Positions 21,201 to 30,400 of a DNA stretch of 64,000 bases are shown here, piece after piece; position 1 is the stretch's first letter; the number at the start of each line of letters is the position of its first letter. Source of the DNA: Brugia malayi (Eukaryota > Nematoda > Chromadorea > Rhabditida > Onchocercidae); the NCBI RefSeq assembly GCF_000002995.4, contig NW_025062479.1, positions 20,766,721 to 20,830,720 of the forward strand, written 5' to 3'. The notes under the pieces were generated by a model that made no database searches, was not told where the DNA came from, and saw nothing but the letters and a program-made list of their open reading frames with translations. The position numbers and the translations under genes were made by a program.

Positions 21201-22193
21201 TAGTATGCATGCATACAACAATGTTGCTAAATTATATGTTCTAAATTTCACATTTCTAATTGAATTGTAATTGAAAAAATCAGAAATCAATTAGTCGTAG
21301 ACATGAATTTTAATTCGATTATAAATCTATGTCAGTGTTAATTTTTTCCAAAAAATTCAGGAAACAAACCATCAGCAACAACTGAAGATTGTAGAGATGA
21401 GAATTCCCATTGTTCGGAACAATCATGTTTGGATTATCCATGCAAAGCACGTAGAGAATGTGCTAAGACTTGCGGGTTTTGTGGTGAAAAATGCTCGATA
21501 TCCGAACTGAAACCCACTCCGGATAATTTGGAAAACGAAGGTAGCATAATCACTCTCGATGATGACGATGATAGTGATGACGATGATACCGGTAGAAGAA
21601 GCTTCATACAATCAACAGCGACATCAGGACATCACTCAATTTCCAGAACTGGTTATGAGTCCAGCGACAAGCGAAATGACCTAATTCATGGAAGGTCAGG
21701 ACATCGTCCTACCCAAGGAATTGGTGATGGATCCATCGGTAAACGAACTGACTCAAATGGCAGAACGCTAGGACAACGTCCAATTTCCGAAATTAGTGAT
21801 AGATCTACTGGCAAACGAACTGATACAATTTCTGATACATATGTGCAACAGCCAACATCGCAGAGAGAGCGGAGCAGATATCCTGGTAGAACAGGTACAC
21901 ATATTATTTTGAAAGTAATATTAGCACTAAAAAGTTTGCTAAAAGGAGTTAGTTACTTTTTTGGTCAAGAGATAAAATGTTTGAGGTAGGAAAAATACTT
22001 GAAATTGAGATTATAATTGTTGAACTTTTGTATTTCCAATAATTTCAAAACTTTTCTATGTTATATGTATAATGAAATCTAATTTCCTTCAGGCCCATGT
22101 AGTGATGAAAATCAATATTGTGAGAAGGAAGATTGCTATAAGTATCCAAGATTTGCTCAACGATACTGTGAAAAAACTTGCGGTTATTGTTAA
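18246..22193 (+). CDS. Secreted protein with six ShK (ShKT) domains
   Basis: Seven exons: 18246-18303, 18569-18679, 18832-19074, 19492-19695, 19928-20098, 21361-21894, 22093-22193; about 473 aa. Exon 1 encodes a signal peptide (MFQIIFFIPFVIAISG). Each later exon carries one six-cysteine ShK domain of pattern C-x6-C-x4-C-x(n)-C-x3-C-x2-C, ending CAKTCGFC or similar; the last ends CEKTCGYC just before the stop. All six introns are phase 1, so each domain is a symmetric exon. Linkers are Ser-rich; exon 6 adds an acidic Asp run and about three degenerate 24-residue repeats (GKRTD-like). ShK domains occur in many nematode secreted and cuticle-associated proteins and metalloproteases; no enzyme domain is present, so the role (extracellular, perhaps surface or secreted antigen) is open. 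AATAAA lies at 22288. Confidence 0.88.
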
Positions 22194-22287
22194 ACAATTA
22201 GTGAATAATTATACTTCACTTCTGGACTGATAATGTGAAGAGCAAGAAATAATTGAGAAAATTGCCATATTGTAATTTATTTATAAA

Positions 22288-22293
22288 ATAAAG
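22288..22293 (+). terminator. Polyadenylation signal of ShK gene
   Basis: AATAAA about 95 bases after the stop codon of the ShK gene. Position and motif fit a standard poly(A) signal; usage is inferred. Confidence 0.5.
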
Positions 22294-22551
22294 ATATTAA
22301 CTGCATAATTATGTACACAGAATTGCAAGAAATGATACTTTAAGAAGCAAAGTATTAACACTTAATGCTTAAAGCAGCGAATTTAGATAATGTCTCATGG
22401 TTATATTCATGATGTAACATAGAATAATAGTCAGTTTATGAAAATATACTTCTTTGTAACAAATGTATCTCCAACTGTAGGAGAAAAAAATGGGGAAGAG
22501 ATATTACATAAGGGACAAGTGAAATTAAAAGCAATGAAGAGTAAAATAATG

Positions 22552-22599
22552 AATTAAAAGCTTCTCAATTTACTTAATGAGTAAATTGAGCTTTTAATT
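22552..22599. repeat. Hairpin: 20-bp interrupted palindrome
   Basis: Left arm 22552-22574 and right arm 22580-22599 pair over 11 bp (AATTAAAAGCT) and 9 bp (CAATTTACT), with a 3-base bulge in the left arm and a 5-base loop TAATG. It lies between convergent 3' ends, so it could be read in either transcript. Confidence 0.8.
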
Positions 22600-22799
22600 T
22601 TAGCACCAATTTTAGTAAGTAATTTTAGCATTAATTTTAGATAAGGTTTAAAACAAAGTACAAATGTATTCCATAAGATTACCCTTTTTAAATAATCATA
22701 TAGATCTGATTAAATTTTGGATAATCGATCGCCCTTTTTAACTCTAAGATTATCTTTTTTGGAGGAGCAAAATTTTAGCAGTAATCAACGTAGCTACAT

Positions 22800-25700
22800 T
22801 CATGCAAATGTATATCCTAACAAAAATCCAGCACCATAACTACCCAATAAATATGCGTTGTTTCGCAGAAAATCATTTACCTGCAAAAAAGAATTCAAAA
22901 AGAAAAATGAATGGGTTAAGTTTATCCATTAAGAGAGACAGTTGCTATTAACAGAACTTAGTTTGATCCAAATGTAGAAAGTCCTAAATGAATAAGTTTG
23001 ATGTACTTGAGGTTAAATTACTGTCAAGAGTAGGCAGCACTTTAAAAAAACGAATTCCTGTCATTTTTTTAAAAGTGTGCCATATAGTTAAATCTCAGTA
23101 AAATTAAGACAACATTGTTTTAGCTTAATAAATTCGTAAAATTTATTTAAAAAAAAGAAGAAAAACTCACTTCGCCCTCTGCCACACTGCTTCTATTGCT
23201 CGTTACTCGCGTAATATCTTTACGCAGCCGTTCAATATCACGTCGCAGTTTTGACTGATTGATTTTGATATATCCTCGAGAATTACAAAACTGAAATTTA
23301 CCATTCCCGATTAATAATGTTTCTATTTAAACCAAGTGGTCAATTAACTGGATATCAGTTATCAATCTGTCAAGCATGTAAACTCCCAGTTAAACTAATA
23401 AAGAAACCTTAATCAGTTCTGAATAAAAGAAACTGTTGCGGAATTACCTTTTCTTTCTTTCTTGTTCTAAAATTGTCCGCAATAACAATCCAGAAAAATT
23501 TTGTGCTAAGAAAGTGCTAAAGAAATTAATTTCGTTTTCCTTCCATTTTTTAGAAGATCAATGCAAATCGTCAAATTAAAGTATGCCAAATAACAGCTGC
23601 CTAGTTAAATCAAAAAACAATTAGGAAAGACAGAGATCTAAGGAAATAATAACTTACTGACGAGGAAATTTCTGATGATTACATAAGAAACTCCATAACA
23701 AAGAAATAACTGAACATAAAAAAGCATTCAAGCAAACACAATGTAATTTCGAAACTGTTATTCAATGCAATGTAAAGACGTAGAAATTACTACAGTACTT
23801 TATTGGAAAATGCTGCAATGGTAATGAAAATGATTTGATTACATTATTTACTATATGTTTAATAAATTATCGTTGTAAGCAAAGTTGAAAATATGCGAAA
23901 AGATGCAAGATTGTAAAAGGAATAGACAGAACGAATAAGTGCAAAAGTGAAATTAGTTCAACCAGGAAAGGGAAGTAATTTTGCAAACTGCTATGTTCCA
24001 TCTTTATTGCATTCTTTCACTCAAGAGAGATAATTAAAAAACTATGGAGAATGAATAACAAAGAACTAAATGTAAATCATACACAAAAAGTGTTTGTTCC
24101 TTAAAATTTGTCGGAGGTTCAAAGTAACCGGAAAAGATGACTAATAAATTATTTAAGGAATCCAAAACATTTTATAGACTAATGATTTCTTGTGAAACAG
24201 GTGGAATATTTTATTTTTACGTTCATGTGAACCTTTTTAATTAATCCTTAATCAAAATTGTTTGCTACTTATTGTCGCAAAATTTTTGCAAATCAAATTC
24301 GAGAGTCGCTAATACGCCTACGTCAAACGATTACTTATTTTTAACGCTTTTATCTTTAAGACCTCTGCGGTACATGATATAAAAGAAAAGGGTAGGGCAG
24401 AACCAACGCAGAAAGATAGCAAAACGATGGCTTAATGGTGCAAGAATCAATTCTGTGTTTCGATTTATGAGAGCATTTATGATGCATTCAGCCGCATAAC
24501 TCGGTGTGAGCCCATTTGCTTGGTTAAGATCATCCTTATCCATCGGTTTACCTTCGGTAGTAAGCGCGCGACGTCCAAAACCTGTATTCAAATAAGTCGC
24601 ACTTACAACGAGAATCTGCGTCTTAAATCGTTCTTCAGTCCGTAAACAATCGAAGAAAGCCTGCAATTCGATTAGCATTCCAATATGCTCCCATTAAAAT
24701 ATCGGTAATCCTAAATCAGAGCGTTCGATGTTTTCGAATATTTATCACAAAAGTTTAGCAATCTTGTGAAAAAATGATAAAAGCACACAAAACCGAAACC
24801 AAAAAGTACAAGATGGAAATAAAGTGTAAACGAAAACGCACCTGAGCAGCGTGTTTACTAGCTGAATAAGAACTTCGATATGGTACAGCAATGCGACCTT
24901 GTACGCTGCTTATATATACAATTGCTCCATCTTCCGGAATATAATCAAGCAGTGCTTTAGTTATTGCAACGTGACCAAAGTAATTAACTTCCATTACCTT
25001 AAACATATTTTGCTAAGGATTCACAAAGACTTGGGAATTGAAACAAAGAAAGAAAAACTTCAAACAACAATTTGATTACTTCAAACAACAATTCATAAAG
25101 GAGAATTATTCTACAACCGTTAGTTGCCTATAGTTTTAGAAATCTTCTATTAAAAAAATGAAACATTAAATGTACTGAAAGCTAACCTGCCGATGTACAT
25201 CCATAGACGTATCTTTGCAACTTCCACGCATGCTTAAACCTGCATTATTAATAAGAACATCAATCCGCTGATTGATGGCAAACGAGACAAGTTCTACAAC
25301 GCCATTTGGATCGGTAATATCCAGGTATTTATAAACTGGTTCATTATTATTGATAACATCTTGCAATGATTTTAGCTCTTCACAGAGTTCCTTTAGCTTA
25401 TCAATACTGCGTGCTGTTAAAATCACTTTAGCACCTCTTCGATAAAAACAAATCGCTAATTCTCGACCAAGACCCGAACTGGCTCCAGTGATTAATACAG
25501 CACGATCACGCAGATCAAGTTTCGAGCGGTGCTGTGGCCCAGGTATCAGAAAACGAAAGAAACGATTAGCAGCGTAAAGGCCGACAGGTAGTACAACATA
25601 ATGAATATATGGTTTTATGGCGGCAATCAAATTTGTTGCACGCTCACTGGATTGATCCATTTGACTGGTGATAATATTAGTGATAGTGATGAATGGCTCT

Positions 25701-26663
25701 AGAAACACAAATAAAATGGTTAAAAGATCTATTTCAAAGAGTGAGGTGACGCTAGAGACAGAATATCACGTTACAATGATATTACATGAACATAATGCAA
25801 TACAATCAAAGTGAATTTCAGATATGTTGAAGGTATTGAAACAAATAAAGTACGAATTAAGCATGAGAGATATTAATCATGAAGTTTACTGTGCAACTAT
25901 GGCAGCTGCTACATGACATATATATGGCTATCCTATTATATCATACTCCATCCCAAAAAAACTGTAAAATCTCAGCATTTGTTTGAAAAAATACCGATTG
26001 ATTATGTCCCTTAAAAGAAGTAAAAAATATCGACCAGAAAAAGAAATATGAAAAACCTGGAGTAAAATCAAAGAGCACCCAATAACACCTGCTACTATTT
26101 TGCTTCCCTTCGTGAACACATATCCTGTTATCCTGAAATATTACTAAATAATACATAAAAATCATACTATATTTGAACAAAAAGTTTTAGTGAAACATAT
26201 GAATTATGGAAATTATGAATTGGTGGGACTGAAAAGTTCCCGTTTCTTTTACTCTAACAAATCGTTCAATAAATACTGCGAAACAATAAATTTTCAATAA
26301 TTTCACAAATGCATCACCAAATAAAAGAGAATTACCTATATTTTTCTTCTTTTCTATCAACTACCCCCTGAGTCGATAATCTATGATGCAATGGTTAACA
26401 TTTTGACCACAAAAAATTACCAGTATTAAATATATATAGATATGTAGAAAAAAAAAAAACACTTGCCATCCGGCAGCAGACCCAATGCAAATTTGAATAG
26501 GAACTGGTTTATCCTGGATACCATTAATGAAGATGACTGCTCTACCAAATGTATTTGAGAAATAAGTGGAAGGATGTGATGAATAATTTGTTCGCATCAA
26601 CAATTTATCTTTACCACTAACTGCATTTTCTGCTTTTTCCAATAATTCGTTAATTAGAGTCAT
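22800..26663 (-). CDS. FUNDC1: FUNDC1-type mitophagy receptor
   Basis: Outer-mitochondrial-membrane protein of the FUN14 family. Exons in transcript order: 26663-26467, 26132-26057, 23290-23171, 22880-22800; 157 aa, close to the 155 aa of human FUNDC1. Family signatures in order: [29 protein letters not shown] and a C-terminal [11 protein letters not shown]. Hydrophobic segments at about aa 57-75, 80-93 and the C-terminus match the three membrane segments. Intron 1 uses a GC donor (GCAAGT), needed to keep the frame. Intron 2 (26056-23291, about 2.8 kb) contains the complete DHRS7B gene on the same strand. An acceptor TTTTCCAG sits 20 nt before the ATG, fitting spliced-leader addition or a 5' UTR intron. 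The N-terminal region shows no evident Y/F/W-x-x-L/I/V LC3-binding motif. Confidence 0.85.
24331..25660 (-). CDS. DHRS7B: Short-chain dehydrogenase/reductase, DHRS7B type
   Basis: NAD(P)H-dependent membrane reductase; human DHRS7B (PexRAP) acts in ether-lipid synthesis at ER/peroxisome. Exons in transcript order: 25660-25187, 24997-24842, 24660-24331; 319 aa. A membrane anchor lies at about aa 19-39. Cofactor motif TGASSGLG at 58-65, NNAG at 138-141, catalytic Ser at 188-189 (YISSVQG) and Y-x3-K at Tyr202/Lys206 (YSASKH); NYFG and AFFDCLR also match DHRS7B. The Pro-Gly usual after beta-6 is Ala-Thr here (SATYLNT, about 231-232). The gene lies wholly inside intron 2 of FUNDC1 on the same strand, with its own splice acceptor (TTTCTAG) 38 nt before the ATG, which suggests an independently processed, trans-spliced mRNA. 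C-terminus is basic (KDKSVKNK). Confidence 0.88.
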
Positions 26664-27494
26664 GCTAATAATGTTCAAAATTTCTGGAAAACATCAGAAT
26701 TATAATAATTACAATACAGTACTTGAAACAATTTTTAGAATTATGATAATTATTCCATTCCTGAAAATTATCACTGAATAAACTCGTTAGGCTAATCGAT
26801 AACTTGTCACCGTCCCTTCGACTGAACTCTCAATGACTGCTTACCTCCCGAATACCTGGGAAAACCATAAAATGAATGCATCTCTACGAAACTTACAACC
26901 TTAATCGATTCTTTTACCATTTCACTTAACAATTAAATATCAAAATGCATTCATTACGCGCTATGATTCCCCTCCCATCACTACTCTTGCGTGTTATTTC
27001 GTTCGTTTTCTTACTCTCTCCGTCAGCAACATTTATTGCTATCTCCTTTTTTCTCCCAATCTCTGACAAACGTTATGTAGTATTTGTTATCGGTCTTCCC
27101 AACTCAGCGTCTCATGTTATTTCGCATTTTTCATTTTTCTCTTCTACTCTCATTAATGTATACTTTTGGTTGCGTCGAATTTCGCTGATGGATTTCTCAC
27201 TCCACTCCCTGTCTTTTTTTGCCTTTTGAAGTGGTCACTCTCGCCTTAGTCCCATCGGTCACTCTCATTTCAATCCTACTAGTCATTTTCAGGTTGACCC
27301 CATCGGTCACTCACTTAAATCCTACTAGTCTTCTTTACGTCAGTTCTACTGGTCATTATTCTTGTTTCAATCCAACTTATTACTTTTATCTCATTTTTGA
27401 AGTCTTTTAGCCTTCTCAAACATCTGCTCACCATTAATCGTAATATCAGTGCATTGCTGAATTCTATGCAGTTTTCAGTAAAGATACATTAACG
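26664..27494. other. Divergent promoter region FUNDC1 / RPAP1
   Basis: About 830 bp between divergent genes. The plus strand is pyrimidine-rich from 26940 to 27420, giving open frames without stops that I treat as spurious. Contains a 47-bp tandem duplication at 27251-27344 and a TTTTCAG acceptor at 27472-27478 that leads directly to the RPAP1 start. Confidence 0.6.
27251..27360. repeat. 47-bp degenerate tandem repeat
   Basis: CCCATCGGTCACTC occurs at 27251 and again at 27298 (period 47), each followed by AATCCTACTAGTC; a third partial unit (TACTGGTCATT) follows near 27347. Located in the RPAP1/FUNDC1 divergent promoter interval. Confidence 0.7.
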
Positions 27495-30400
27495 ATGGAA
27501 AAAATAAGAATGAAACGTCCGAATGCAAATGATACTGAAGAAGATTTATTCAGAATGCAGAAAGAGGTATTCCTCATTATTCATTCATGCACGACCACCT
27601 TTAGATCTTGTAATTCATACCAAATTGATTAATTAAAATTGCAAAATAATCGTTGGTATTTGTATAAGCTTTCAATTAGTAATAATTTTGGAAATTAAAA
27701 AGTATGTAATGAAATTCGTGTTATTCAGCACTAGGATTTATTACTTCTAAAGTCGTCTTGTTCATATTTCTTGACATGATATTTGATTTTTGGATAGTTG
27801 AAGTCAGTTCGAATTATTTTTCAGTTAATAATTTGATGGAAAGAAATTAGTCGAGAATTTGTATATTATTTAGAATAAAAAATATGTAGAGCAAATTAGA
27901 TGGATGGGAGTCATTTCATTTATTTATTTTTTCAAAATCACAATTTGTAAATTTTAATTAGTCATACGAATGAAAAAGTATTGTGTTGCAGATGCTCAAT
28001 AGAAAATGCAAGGGACAGGTTCATATTAATAACAATTCATTTGCTGCCAACAATTGGCAAATTGACAAACCAGCTGGTCGTTTCTGTCTCGATCTTGACT
28101 GTTTAGATGAAGAGAAAGCAAGTATCATGGAACTTACTGTACAGGCAACGCTTGAATTTTGTTAGACAAATATGCAAACTTTTAATACTTTTCTCTCTTT
28201 TCATGTTTTTTTAATAGTTATAGCATTGCCGTGGAGGTTATTTTATGTTAGTTTTCTCGAAATAATGAGGTACTGCATAATTTGTCATACTTTATCTTTT
28301 TGAAAGAGCTGTTGGGATTTTGACTTCAGCTCAGGTCCTGGATTGAACCATTAAATTCTCCATCATTAATTCGTTACTTTAGTCTTAAATTTTGTTCCAG
28401 GAACGGAATGTAGAGTTGTTCCATAAAATTGACCAGTTAGATGACTGTTCAAATCTAATAAATTGTGCTCAATACGCGGAAGAAGAAGGATTTCCAGATA
28501 TCTTGGATCTCTCTAGGTAGATAGTTTTCTTAGTATACTTTTCTTCAGAATTTAAGCTAATACTCATGCATGATAGGTTCTTTTTTTTTTTTTTTTTAAT
28601 CGAATGCAAGTAAGCGCATTAAAGTTGAGAAAGATTTCTGTATTATTTATTATCTTTCAGGTATTATGATGGTCTCAATAGCTCTGTAAAAAATTTCTCA
28701 GCAAGTGGCCAAAGTTTTTTTGCACTAGAGTTTGATAGGATCCACGGTAGTATTGATGGTAAGATGTTTTATATATATATATATATATTACAATAAGTTT
28801 TTGTGGACATGAAGTTTTCTGCCACTTTTTATTCATTTTTTTAAATTTCTGAAAGCATAATAAACAGTTTTTTTTTTAAAATTTTGGTTCATGTTATAGA
28901 TTATGATAGAGCTGAAGCTCTATCTTCAGCTTCTGAGAAATCGATCAACGACATCAGTAGAGAAATTGAGCTCGAAAACTTGCAAAGAATAGAGAAGATG
29001 AGTAAACAAGAGGTTGAGAAAGCGAAACAAGAAATTGTGGAACGTTTTGGTAAATTTTTGGTGTAATGTATATTTAGAGAAAATAGGAAAATGGAATGAA
29101 AAAATCAGCAGATGAGAAAAAAAAATGAAGTAATATCAATAAAATGGTATAAAATTTGTGCATTTTTGGTTTTTAGATCCAAAATTACTGGACTTCTTGC
29201 GAAGCAGAACAAAAAAGAGACAACAGTGGAAGGAGAATAAAGTTGAACCAAGTATAATTTTATGTCTAATTTATAATTTATGCCTGAATAAATATTCTTA
29301 AGTATTAATATCAGTATTTCGATATGAAAATGCTCTTCTCTGAACACTTTCTCTTAGAATCAGAGTAATGGTTCTAGAATCAGAAGCAGTCTTTGTAGAC
29401 AATAATACTTCTCGGCTAACTAAGGATTATGTAGAACATTTGTTTTGATAACAGTACAGTGAAACAGTTTGTTATGGTATGCTTTCATAGAGCAATAAAT
29501 TAATGGATCTTGATTTCTCTTATAAAGAATGGCTTTTTTTCTTATATTTATTTATTTTTTTATACTTGGAAAGAATTTTTCAATAGGAGGTGTATTTTTC
29601 TTTCTTTCTTTTTTTTTATTAACCACAAAGAAGTGATTCACTTAATTAATCGCATGAAATGTCACAAATATTTGAACTAATTGTATTTTATGTTTATTTC
29701 CTTCGTTGGTATAGAGGATAAATGTTGATTATATACCCATTCAACCCATTTTTATTGTTAGAAATATTTGTTGCATGTTGCTGTTTTAGTTCCAGTACCT
29801 CGGCAGACAAAAAAACCAGCTGATGCAACAGTTTGTGCTAGTACAGATCAGGAAGTTACCAAGCAAATCAAAGAGTTACAAATATTTGATTTAGTACAAA
29901 ATGATCCAGCATTTTATAAGGACGCAACAAATAAACTGGATGACTCGTACATGCGATTAGCAGCGGTAAATTTTGTCAGATTTTCTATTCCAGGCTTTGT
30001 TAAGATTATTACGCTGTTCTGTGGTATGATTTGTTATGTGATACCAAAAATAGTAATCAAATATCAGTTTTTTCGAGAAAAGAGAAATTCTTAATCTCAA
30101 ATATTGATTCTTTTTCCCAGTGTTCAAAATGTATTATGAAATTGCTTGAGAAACTTTCCTCTGGGTTATTTAAGGTTGGTTGCATAATTGTTCCCATCTA
30201 TAGATTAAACTAGCACTTTCTGAAGTTCCAGCTTTCATCCTCTAAACCACCGAACTAATTGCAAATTAACAAGCAGTGGAACTTGATAACATTTGAACAG
30301 CAAAGAAATTGTGATTAGAATTTGCGGTATTGTTTTTACAGGATGCAGCACAATTGGACATGGCTATGAAATGCATGCGCACAATATTGCCACGACAGCA

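Larger units (their letters stand above)
22194..22799. other. Convergent intergenic region (ShK gene / FUNDC1)
   Basis: About 600 bp between two convergent genes, holding the ShK gene 3' UTR signal and a strong hairpin at 22552-22599. Nothing else recognised. Confidence 0.6.

Noticed and set aside
26945..27410. Two plus-strand open frames of 94 and 63 codons before RPAP1
   Set aside because: Pyrimidine-rich DNA lacks stops by composition; sequences are Ser/Phe/Leu strings and overlap a tandem repeat and a promoter interval.
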